Assembly (NCBI GenBank): GCA_030634925.1 | Contig: DAOVZV010000106.1 | Coordinates: 1 to 5,417, forward strand | Source of the DNA: Sulfurovum sp. | Lineage (GTDB): Bacteria > Campylobacterota > Campylobacteria > Campylobacterales > Sulfurovaceae | Direction of reading: 5' to 3' | Length of the DNA: 5,417 nucleotides | Part shown: positions 1 to 5,417 of the stretch, in pieces | How positions within the stretch are numbered: the stretch's first letter is position 1 | Layout of the letters: each line of letters begins with the position of its first letter | Made by a program: the position numbers and the translations under genes | Notes under the pieces: generated by a model | Told to the model about the DNA's origin: nothing | Database searches by the model: none | The model's input: the letters and a program-made list of their open reading frames with translations, nothing else

Positions 1-528
1 GAGATACCAAAGATGAAAAAGCTCAAAAATGAACTATCTACTCATTTGGAATGGTGGCTTTGGGTATTTTTGAATATATCACGAATAGAAAATATACCAA
101 AAGAGATAGAAGATGATACCATCATACAAAATAGCTTTTTAAAAGCAGAGTTTTTGAATCTCAAAAATATAGAACAAGAGAAGTATCATAAAAATCTAAA
201 AGTCTATAGAGACTTGGTAAATGCAGAGAGTTATGCAATAGAAAGAGGTCTGAAAAAGGGCATGGAACAAGGATTGGAAAAAGGACTTGAACAAGGACTT
301 GAAAAAGGACTTGAACAAGGACTTGAACAAGGACTTGAACAAGGACTTGAACAAGGACTTGAAAAGGGATTAGAAAAAGGACTTGAACAAGGGTTAGAGA
401 AAGGTCTTAAAAAAGGTATAGAACAAGAAAAAATAAATATAGCAAAACAGTTATTAGATGTATTGGATAATGATACTATTTCTCTAAAGACTGGATTGGA
501 TATTGATTTTATAGAGAGTATGAGATAG
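1..528 (+). CDS. Rpn / PD-(D/E)XK nuclease-family transposase-like protein, C-terminal part (5' end outside window)
   Basis: The frame is open from base 1 (codons for E-I-P-K precede the ATG at 13), so that ATG is probably internal and the true start lies upstream. The segment matches the C-terminal half of the Rpn/PF12784 family: a phrase resembling the usual 'ELPK...K' lead-in, a Trp-rich helix (HLEWWLWVFLN, residues 12-22 counted from the ATG at 13), a charged helical linker ending in 'YRDLVNAE', a run of E-x-G-L tetrapeptides (residues 77-136), and the typical ending 'IAKQLLDVLD...TGLDIDFIE' (143-168). The family's PD-(D/E)XK nuclease core would lie to the left and cannot be judged here. 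Known Rpn proteins are DNA endonucleases that promote recombination and have been linked to phage defence. The gene converges on the antiporter gene, with only 11 bp between the stop codons. Family assignment rests on the linker, repeat and tail, so it is good but not certain. Whether the full gene is intact is unknown. Confidence 0.8.
   Translation, partial: EIPKMKKLKNELSTHLEWWLWVFLNISRIENIPKEIEDDTIIQNSFLKAEFLNLKNIEQEKYHKNLKVYRDLVNAESYAIERGLKKGMEQGLEKGLEQGLEKGLEQGLEQGLEQGLEQGLEKGLEKGLEQGLEKGLKKGIEQEKINIAKQLLDVLDNDTISLKTGLDIDFIESMR
241..420 (+). repeat. 12-bp in-frame tandem repeat array (15 units, E-Q/K-G-L)
   Basis: Fifteen consecutive 12-bp units encode tetrapeptides of the form E-(Q/K/R)-G-L, with K-K-G-M and K-K-G-I variants near the ends. 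Units at 313-324, 325-336, 337-348 and 349-360 are identical (GAACAAGGACTT). Units at 277-288, 301-312 and 373-384 share GAAAAAGGACTT. The outer units (241-264 and 385-420) have diverged in synonymous and replacement positions, as expected if the centre of the array expands and contracts by slippage or unequal exchange while the edges age. Because the unit is a multiple of three, copy-number change alters protein length without breaking the frame. The peptide should form a continuous charged helix or coiled coil. Confidence 0.95.
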
Positions 529-540
529 TTTTTATCTCAT
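520..540. terminator. Small inverted repeat between convergent genes, possible weak bidirectional terminator
   Basis: ATGAGATA (520-527) and TATCTCAT (533-540) form an 8-bp perfect stem with a 5-base loop, GTTTT. It overlaps the last codons and stop of the Rpn-type gene and touches the stop codon of the minus-strand antiporter gene. The stem is AT-rich and no clear U-tract follows on either strand, so termination is plausible from position alone but not well supported by structure. Confidence 0.35.
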
Positions 541-2153
541 CAAATCTTACAAGTCAAAGCTTCTAGTGCCAATCTATCTGCGATAAGTTCTTTGCCATTG
601 ATTACATGATTTACACCTAGGTTTGAGATGATTACACTCTCTGATGAGTTGGCTACTTTGACGATACTGTGTATATCTTTGCCAAATGATACTATATTTT
701 CACATATCAACTGCATCTCAATAGCATTTTCTATAGCTACTATTATGGCTATTGAGTCTTGGATATTGAAGTGTTCTAGGACGATTTTTTGTCCTGCATT
801 GGCTATAAATATTGACTCTTCACCCTCTAGTATGGCTTTATCTACTACTTTGATATCGTGTTCTAGTATGACATAGAGTATCTGCTTTTCTCTGAAGCTT
901 TTGGCTAGTTTTCTACCTACTGCTCCATATCCACAGATGATAATATGGTTTTCATATTTACTACCACTTACACCTAATTCTCTAGGATGTTCCATCTCCT
1001 TTGTGAGGAGTTTGGTTATCTCTTTGATGTTTTTTAGTACAAATGGAGAGATAATCATAGAGAGTACGATAGTTATAACTATAATCTGATTTATCTTATT
1101 GTCTATTAGACCTTCTGCAAATGCCAATGCAAATACAACAAGGGCAAACTCTCCTACTTGAAATAGAGCCAATGCACTCTTGATAGATGAGCGTTTATTG
1201 ATAAAAAATTGTAAAATACCAAATATCAAAAGACCTTTGATTGCCAATATAGAGAAGAGTAGAAATAGTATAATATCTCCATACTCCAAAAATGAGTGCC
1301 AATCTATCTGCATACCAATAGTTACAAAAAATATACCCAAAAGTATATCTCTAAATGGTATGAGGTCAGCTTCTATCCTATATCTAAATCTAGTTTCAGA
1401 TATTGTCATTCCTGCCAAAAATGCACCCAATGAGTATGTAAAACCTAGAAACTCTGCCAATACAGAAGCTGATACTACTCCTAGTATTACTGCTACTAGA
1501 AATATCTCTTCAGAATTTACACTTGTCACACATGTAAAAAATCTCTCTACAAGATATTTACCTACTAGAAATACAATAAAGAACATCAATATAGCACTGA
1601 CAACAGTCTCAACTAGAACTAATAATATAGAGTCATTAGCTGATGTAAAAAATGAAATCATAAGAAGTATAGGTATAACTGCTAAATCTTGAAAGAGTAA
1701 AATACCAAATGATATTCGTCCATATTGTGAGTGTATTTCGTTATTTTCATTGAGTGTTTTTAGTACAATTGCAGTAGATGAGAGAGATAGAGCAAATCCT
1801 ATGACAATAGCACTTTTAATATCTAAATCAAATATCAAAATAGATAGCATCATAAACAGTAATCCAGATAAAATTACCTCTAGTCCACCATATACAAATA
1901 CCTCTTTTTTCATATTCTTGAGATGGGTCAAAGAAAATTCGAGACCTATCGTAAACATCAAAAAGACTATACCAAACTCTGCTAGATGAGATAATATCTC
2001 TTTTGTATGCTCATCAAAAGAGAATATAGAAGATATGATAAGCCCTGATAATATATATCCTATTATCGTGGGTATCTCATATCTTTTGAGTAGAATATTG
2101 AGCAATGTAGCTATAGCTAGAGTAACTATAAATATAACTAAAGAATTTTCCAT
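540..2153 (-). CDS. KefB/CPA2-family monovalent cation:proton antiporter with C-terminal TrkA-N (RCK) domain
   Basis: The 537-residue protein has an N-terminal transporter domain (about 1-375) of many hydrophobic segments, typical of Na+/H+-exchanger-type (CPA2) proteins. It includes the conserved 'FQDLAVIPIL' stretch (154-163) with the Gln-Asp pair found in KefB/KefC-like transporters, plus 'FTIGLEFS' (67-74) and 'GEFALVVFALA' (334-344). After a charged linker (376-400), a cytoplasmic Rossmann-like TrkA-N domain begins with the nucleotide-binding glycines GYGAVG (408-413) and an acidic residue ending strand 2 (E431). Such proteins exchange K+ or Na+ for H+ across the inner membrane and sense NAD(H) or other ligands through the TrkA-N domain. 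No TrkA-C domain follows, and the protein is somewhat shorter than the roughly 600-residue E. coli KefB/KefC. The usual GDA motif of the TrkA-N fold reads A-N-A (451-453). Start chosen at the ATG at 2153, with AGGA (2164-2161) 7 nt upstream. The transported ion and any glutathione gating cannot be read from sequence. Confidence 0.9.
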   Translation of the reverse strand: MENSLVIFIVTLAIATLLNILLKRYEIPTIIGYILSGLIISSIFSFDEHTKEILSHLAEFGIVFLMFTIGLEFSLTHLKNMKKEVFVYGGLEVILSGLLFMMLSILIFDLDIKSAIVIGFALSLSSTAIVLKTLNENNEIHSQYGRISFGILLFQDLAVIPILLMISFFTSANDSILLVLVETVVSAILMFFIVFLVGKYLVERFFTCVTSVNSEEIFLVAVILGVVSASVLAEFLGFTYSLGAFLAGMTISETRFRYRIEADLIPFRDILLGIFFVTIGMQIDWHSFLEYGDIILFLLFSILAIKGLLIFGILQFFINKRSSIKSALALFQVGEFALVVFALAFAEGLIDNKINQIIVITIVLSMIISPFVLKNIKEITKLLTKEMEHPRELGVSGSKYENHIIICGYGAVGRKLAKSFREKQILYVILEHDIKVVDKAILEGEESIFIANAGQKIVLEHFNIQDSIAIIVAIENAIEMQLICENIVSFGKDIHSIVKVANSSESVIISNLGVNHVINGKELIADRLALEALTCKI

Positions 2154-2172
2154 ATCTCTATCCTAGATTATT

Positions 2173-2186
2173 TTTTGACATTATAC
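2173..2186 (-). promoter_or_regulatory. Candidate promoter for the antiporter gene
   Basis: In the 58-bp gap (2154-2211) the minus strand carries a perfect TATAAT at 2185-2180, preceded by TG and AT-rich DNA but with no recognisable -35 box. That is a common form in Campylobacterota. Transcription would start near 2173, leaving a leader of about 20 nt that includes the AGGA ribosome binding site. I see no terminator for the upstream operon in this gap, so read-through could also feed the gene. Confidence 0.4.
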
Positions 2187-2211
2187 AATCAAATTATAAA
2201 ACTAAATGGAG

Positions 2212-2529
2212 TTACTCTACTTCATCTGTTTCTATAGTCTCTTCTTTGATAGGTTTTGGTACTACTTTTGCCAATATCTCTACATAACACTCTTTGGCTT
2301 CAGATGCTTTTACTTCATCTACTGCTTTGATAAGCTTATCAAAATCTACTATTTTTGCACTCTCTTGACTATCTCCTACTTTACAGTCAAAATCCCAATA
2401 TGTCATCTTGGCATCTGCTAGAGTCTTTTTCTTTTCTCTTTTGATATATTTACGAATTTCATTTTTGATACTCTCTAGTAATCTATCTGGGTGTTTCTTC
2501 TCATCTGTTAGTTTGAATACTTTTTTCAT
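2212..2529 (-). CDS. DUF6172-like small protein of unknown function
   Basis: This 105-residue protein has no signal peptide or membrane segment. From memory it matches the pattern of DUF6172 proteins: an N-terminal 'MKKVFKLT' strand, a strongly basic helix (K22 to K35, with '[12 protein letters not shown]'), a central 'WDFDCKVG' motif (45-52), a 'YVEILAK' strand (82-88), and a short acidic tail (96-105) ending in EVE. The basic helix could bind nucleic acid, but this is inference. Its ATG (2529-2527) overlaps the TGA stop of the RNA helicase gene in an ATGA junction, and it has its own AAGGA (2539-2535) 5 nt upstream inside the helicase coding region. Expression is therefore likely coupled to the helicase, which hints at a related role in RNA metabolism. 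The function is not known to me, and the family assignment should be confirmed by profile search. Confidence 0.8.
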   Translation of the reverse strand: MKKVFKLTDEKKHPDRLLESIKNEIRKYIKREKKKTLADAKMTYWDFDCKVGDSQESAKIVDFDKLIKAVDEVKASEAKECYVEILAKVVPKPIKEETIETDEVE

Positions 2530-3836
2530 TTTTGTCCTTGTCTATTTCTATTTGAGTTTCTATTTTTACTTCTTGCTCCATCATGGCTTCCACCATTATT
2601 GGCATGAGAAGAGTTACTTCTAGGCTTGTTTCTACTATTGCCTCTTCCTCTATTTCCACCACCACCTCTACCATTTTGGATAGGTTCGGCTTTGATATTG
2701 GGGTCTGGTCTAAATGCTTCTATATCTACTTTGTTAATATCAGCGTTGATAAATTTCTCTATATCTCGTAGTAGTTTATGCTCATCTACACAAACTAGAG
2801 ATACAGCCTCTCCACTCTCTCCTGCTCGACCAGTCCTACCTATACGGTGAACATAATCTTCTGGTACATTTGGAAGCTCATAATTGACAACATGAGGGAG
2901 TTGGTCTATATCTATACCTCTTGCAGCTATATCTGTGGCTACTAGTACTCTAATCTCATTTGCCTTGAAACTAGCCAAAGCTTTTGTCCTAGCCCCTTGA
3001 CTCTTGTTACCGTGTATAGCTGATGCTGATATTCCATACTCTTCTAGTTCTTTTGTAAGCTTATTTGCTCCGTGCTTGGTACGAGTAAATACAAGTACTT
3101 GTCTCCAATCTTTGGTCTTGATAAGTTGAGATAATAGCTCTCTTTTTCGTCTTTTATCTACTAGATGAACTACTTGACTTATCTGATTGGCTGTTGTATT
3201 CTCTTTTGCTACTTCTATGAGAGTAGGGCTGTTTAGCATACCTGATGCCAATGCCTTTATCTCTGATGAGAATGTAGCAGAAAACAGTAGTGTCTGTCTA
3301 TTTTTGGGCATAAGCTTGATAAGCTTTTTGATGTCGTGTATAAATCCCATATCCAACATCCTATCAGCTTCATCCAAAACCAAAAACTCTAACCTAGAAA
3401 AGTCTATTCCCTTTTGACTAGCAATATCAAGAAGTCTCCCTGGAGTGGCTATAACTATATCTACACCTTTTCTGATAGTAGCTAATTGTGGGTTGATACC
3501 AACTCCTCCAAATACTACAGTAGAACGATAAGGAGTAAACTTACCATAATCAGAGATACTCTGTGCTACTTGTGCTGCTAGTTCTCGCGTAGGAGTAAGT
3601 ACCAACGCTCTTATCTGCTTTTTTGCCATTGGTGGTTTTTTTTGTGATAATCTCTCCAATAGTGGTAGAGTAAATCCTGCTGTTTTACCTGTGCCTGTCT
3701 GTGCTGCACCCAATACATCTTTACCTTTTATGATAGTAGGTATCGCTTTTGTCTGTATCGGTGTTGGAGTATCATACCCTTGTTCTTTGATAGCTTTTAG
3801 TATAGAGTCTGATAGTCCTAGTTCTTTAAATGTCAT
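2526..3836 (-). CDS. rhlE: DEAD-box ATP-dependent RNA helicase, RhlE-like
   Basis: The 436-residue protein has all DEAD-box motifs in order: Q motif (F3 to Q28, with 'GYDTPTPIQ'), motif [10 protein letters not shown] (44-52), Ia PTREL (82-86), GG (110-111), Ib TPGR (131-134), II DEAD (155-158), III SAT (186-188), [10 protein letters not shown] (247-254), [11 protein letters not shown] (300-309) and [10 protein letters not shown] (330-337). The two RecA-like domains are intact, so ATP-driven RNA unwinding is expected in the cytoplasm, in ribosome assembly or RNA turnover. The C-terminal tail (about 388-436) is rich in Gly, Arg, Asn and Ser ('[12 protein letters not shown]', 389-400). It is low-complexity and basic, as in RhlE/CsdA-type helicases that use such tails for RNA binding. 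Start at 3836 is supported by AAAGG (3847-3843) 6 nt upstream, and the N-terminus fits the family. The gene follows the acyltransferase by 9 bp and overlaps the next gene by 4 bp. The RhlE subgroup is my best reading; the DEAD-box class is certain. Confidence 0.95.
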   Translation of the reverse strand: MTFKELGLSDSILKAIKEQGYDTPTPIQTKAIPTIIKGKDVLGAAQTGTGKTAGFTLPLLERLSQKKPPMAKKQIRALVLTPTRELAAQVAQSISDYGKFTPYRSTVVFGGVGINPQLATIRKGVDIVIATPGRLLDIASQKGIDFSRLEFLVLDEADRMLDMGFIHDIKKLIKLMPKNRQTLLFSATFSSEIKALASGMLNSPTLIEVAKENTTANQISQVVHLVDKRRKRELLSQLIKTKDWRQVLVFTRTKHGANKLTKELEEYGISASAIHGNKSQGARTKALASFKANEIRVLVATDIAARGIDIDQLPHVVNYELPNVPEDYVHRIGRTGRAGESGEAVSLVCVDEHKLLRDIEKFINADINKVDIEAFRPDPNIKAEPIQNGRGGGGNRGRGNSRNKPRSNSSHANNGGSHDGARSKNRNSNRNRQGQK

Positions 3837-3845
3837 ATATTACCT

Positions 3846-4526
3846 TTATATTGAAAATATCTCTTTGTATCTCTCTTGGAGATTTGTTTTATCCTTATAA
3901 TCTATAGTATCACCTATGATTACCTTTATCTCTTGTGATAGACTCTTGTCATTGAGTGCATTTTGTAATGCATCTTGTGCATTTGTCTCTATATATATGG
4001 GCAATATAGGGAGTCTATTTTTGATAGCTATAATCCTAGTACCCTCTTTGAATGTACCCAATGCTTCATCACTCTTGTTTCGTGTACCCTCTGGGAATAT
4101 AAATATAGATTTACCACTCTTTACAGACTCCTTTGTTTCTGCGAAAAATCCACTCATTTGACTCTTTTCTCTATCTAGCAGTATCGACCCTGCATTACGG
4201 ACAAATAGACCAAAGAAAAAAGAGTTATATAGCTCCTTTTTGGAAATCCAAGGACCAAATATATCTGTATGTTGTAATGCCACTTCTACTATAGGAGGGT
4301 CTATGATACTACGGTGGTTGATGATGACTATATATTGTCCATCTTTTTGTAGTTTCTTCGCATTTTCTACTTTGACACTTATTTTGAGTGCATCTAGCTG
4401 TGCGTGTGAGTAGGCTAATCTAAGTCTCTTTTTCTCCTCTGATTTGTCAGTTTTCCTGAGCCTAAAACCAAAGCTATTGGTGAGATAGAGTCCATAAATC
4501 CCTTGTAGTATCGCATTGAGTGTCAT
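3846..4526 (-). CDS. plsC: 1-acyl-sn-glycerol-3-phosphate acyltransferase (PlsC family)
   Basis: The 226-residue protein has the PlsC acyltransferase blocks: the catalytic HX4D as N-HRSIID (H71 to D76), the block around 'GSILLDR' (113-119), the substrate-binding 'FPEGTR' (144-149) and 'LPILPIYI' (172-179). This family transfers an acyl chain to lysophosphatidic acid at the inner face of the cytoplasmic membrane, giving phosphatidic acid for phospholipid synthesis. A modestly hydrophobic N-terminus (1-20) may associate with the membrane. I chose ATG 4526 because AAAAGGA (4538-4532) lies 5 nt upstream and a TATAAT box sits just beyond. The frame stays open to a TTG at 4589, but that extension has no ribosome binding site and would run through the promoter. 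It is the first gene of the minus-strand operon, which puts lipid synthesis upstream of an RNA helicase. Other acyl acceptors are possible for PlsC paralogues. Confidence 0.92.
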   Translation of the reverse strand: MTLNAILQGIYGLYLTNSFGFRLRKTDKSEEKKRLRLAYSHAQLDALKISVKVENAKKLQKDGQYIVIINHRSIIDPPIVEVALQHTDIFGPWISKKELYNSFFFGLFVRNAGSILLDREKSQMSGFFAETKESVKSGKSIFIFPEGTRNKSDEALGTFKEGTRIIAIKNRLPILPIYIETNAQDALQNALNDKSLSQEIKVIIGDTIDYKDKTNLQERYKEIFSI

Positions 4527-4548
4527 AGTAATCCTTTTGTAAGATGAT

Positions 4549-4576
4549 ATTATAACCAAAATGGATAAAAACTCAA
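4549..4576 (-). promoter_or_regulatory. Promoter of the plsC-helicase-DUF6172 operon
   Basis: On the minus strand, TTGAGT (4576-4571) is followed by a 16-nt spacer and a perfect TATAAT (4554-4549). Runs of T upstream and in the spacer resemble the periodic T-rich signal of Campylobacterota sigma-70 promoters. Transcription would begin near 4542 and give a leader of about 16 nt holding the AAAAGGA ribosome binding site of plsC. The next three genes lie close behind. Confidence 0.6.
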
Positions 4577-4584
4577 AAAACAGA

Positions 4585-4590
4585 TACAAT
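4585..4590 (+). promoter_or_regulatory. Candidate -10 box for radA
   Basis: TACAAT (5 of 6 matches to TATAAT) lies on the plus strand 24 bp before the radA ATG. It would give a leader of roughly 18 nt that includes GGAG. No clear -35 box is seen. TATTAT at 4548-4553 is an alternative. Either would share the short divergent region with the plsC promoter. Confidence 0.35.
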
Positions 4591-4614
4591 ACGCTATCAA
4601 AATGGGAGAAGTTT

Positions 4615-5417
4615 ATGGCAAAGAAAAAAACTCTATTTGAGTGTCAATCGTGTGGTTTCCAGTCTCCACGATGGATGGGTAAGTGTACCTCGTGCAACGA
4701 GTGGGAGAGTATGATAGAGCTAAATAGCGAACAGATAAAGTATCTCAAAGAGACATCTTCAAGCTCATCTAAACCAACTATATCCAAAGCTATACCCATT
4801 ACGCAGATAAAAGAGGACAATATAGTTAGATTTAGTTCAGGAAGCAAAGAGCTTGATTTGGTCTTGGGTGGTGGCATAGTCCCTGGGTCTCTCACTCTGA
4901 TAGGTGGTAGCCCTGGAGTAGGCAAATCAACACTACTGCTCAAAATCGCAGGAAACCTAGCCAAAGACCAAAAGAGAGTGCTATATGTATCAGGAGAAGA
5001 GTCAGCAGGACAGATAAAGCTAAGAGCCAATAGATTAGATGCCAACCATGACAATCTATATCTATTACCAGAGATTAACCTAACGAGCATACTATCAGAG
5101 ATAGCCAACGAGAGCTATCAGCTCATAGTCATAGACTCCATACAGACTCTATACTCAGACGAGACACCATCAGCCCCTGGGTCGGTGACACAAGTGAGAA
5201 ATATCACATTTGAGCTAATGCGTATAGCCAAAAGCCTACATATACCCATATTTATCATAGGTCACATCACCAAAGACGGCTCGATAGCAGGTCCACGAGT
5301 GCTTGAACACATGGTAGATACCGTACTATACTTCGAGGGAGACAACAACACCGAATTCCGCCTATTGCGAGGCTTCAAAAACCGTTTTGGAGCTACCAAT
5401 GAAGTAGGAATATTTGA
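4615..5417 (+). CDS. radA: DNA repair protein RadA (Sms), 3' end outside window
   Basis: The first 267 residues are present and the frame is still open at the right edge; the family is usually about 450 residues. An N-terminal four-cysteine zinc finger (C10, C13, C24, C27; 'FECQSCG' and 'CTSCNEW') is followed by a RecA-like ATPase. That domain has Walker A GGSPGVGKST (97-106), the 'SGEES' motif (126-130), Walker B 'LIVIDS' (170-175) and the RadA signature KNRFG (255-259). The C-terminal Lon-protease-like domain would lie beyond the window. RadA is a DNA-dependent ATPase/helicase that helps RecA with branch migration and processing of recombination intermediates, including in natural transformation in several bacteria. 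ATG 4615 has GGAG (4605-4608) 6 nt upstream and gives the family's usual 'MAKKK..FEC' start. An in-frame ATG at 4561 would add 18 residues but lacks a ribosome binding site. The gene is divergent from plsC. Confidence 0.96.
   Translation, partial: MAKKKTLFECQSCGFQSPRWMGKCTSCNEWESMIELNSEQIKYLKETSSSSSKPTISKAIPITQIKEDNIVRFSSGSKELDLVLGGGIVPGSLTLIGGSPGVGKSTLLLKIAGNLAKDQKRVLYVSGEESAGQIKLRANRLDANHDNLYLLPEINLTSILSEIANESYQLIVIDSIQTLYSDETPSAPGSVTQVRNITFELMRIAKSLHIPIFIIGHITKDGSIAGPRVLEHMVDTVLYFEGDNNTEFRLLRGFKNRFGATNEVGIF

Noticed and set aside
241..420. CRISPR array or intergenic satellite
   Set aside because: The 12-bp units have no spacers, are in frame and encode a family-typical E-x-G-L helix, so this is a coding repeat.
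13..528. A complete 171-residue gene starting at 13
   Set aside because: The frame continues to the left edge with family-like residues and the ATG has only a weak upstream purine tract, so the gene is better read as truncated by the window.
1180..1692. A 170-residue plus-strand open frame
   Set aside because: It is antisense to the membrane domain of the antiporter, with composition explained by the opposite-strand codons and no coherent motif.
4527..4589. N-terminal extension of the acyltransferase to a TTG codon
   Set aside because: There is no ribosome binding site before the TTG, and the extension would cover the TATAAT and -35 boxes. The ATG at 4526 has a good AAAAGGA.
4561..4614. Upstream in-frame ATG for radA adding 18 residues
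   Set aside because: It has no ribosome binding site and lies upstream of the best -10 box. The ATG at 4615 has GGAG at ideal distance and gives the usual RadA N-terminus.
4644..5108. A 154-residue open frame on the minus strand
   Set aside because: It lies wholly antisense to radA, whose zinc finger and ATPase motifs are clear in the plus frame. The minus frame shows no recognisable domain.

Overview
The window is ordinary low-GC bacterial chromosome, roughly 35% GC by eye. It most resembles Campylobacterota (the epsilon-proteobacterial lineage around Sulfurimonas, Sulfurovum and Thiovulum). Reasons: AT-rich codons with heavy use of ATA, CTA and AGA; short AAGGA-type ribosome binding sites; promoters made mainly of a TATAAT box under T-rich DNA; and the style of the RadA, RhlE-type helicase and Rpn-family proteins. 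The genus is not determined.

Layout. Positions 1-528 (+) hold the 3' part of an Rpn/PD-(D/E)XK nuclease-family gene. It is open at the left edge and carries a 15-copy tetrapeptide repeat (241-420). A small hairpin (520-540) lies where this gene meets the next, convergent gene. Positions 540-4526 hold four minus-strand genes. In transcription order they are a PlsC-type acyltransferase (4526-3846), an RhlE-like DEAD-box RNA helicase (3836-2526), a small DUF6172-like protein (2529-2212) and a KefB/CPA2-type cation:proton antiporter with a C-terminal TrkA-N domain (2153-540). The first three are packed as an operon (8-9 bp gap, then an ATGA overlap). The antiporter follows after 58 bp that contain a candidate promoter of its own. 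Positions 4527-4614 are a divergent promoter region, and radA (+) starts at 4615 and runs off the right edge.

Functionally these are mostly housekeeping genes: membrane phospholipid synthesis, RNA remodelling, ion/pH homeostasis and recombinational repair. The accessory element is the Rpn-type gene. There is no gene-free stretch over 100 bp, and I saw no RNA gene, CRISPR array or insertion-sequence end.

I did not find a clearly new multi-gene system. The observations most worth a second look are the complete absence of GATC from all 5417 bases, although its anagram CTAG is common; the repeat array and possible internal start in the Rpn-type gene; and the translational coupling of a DUF6172-like protein to an RNA helicase.
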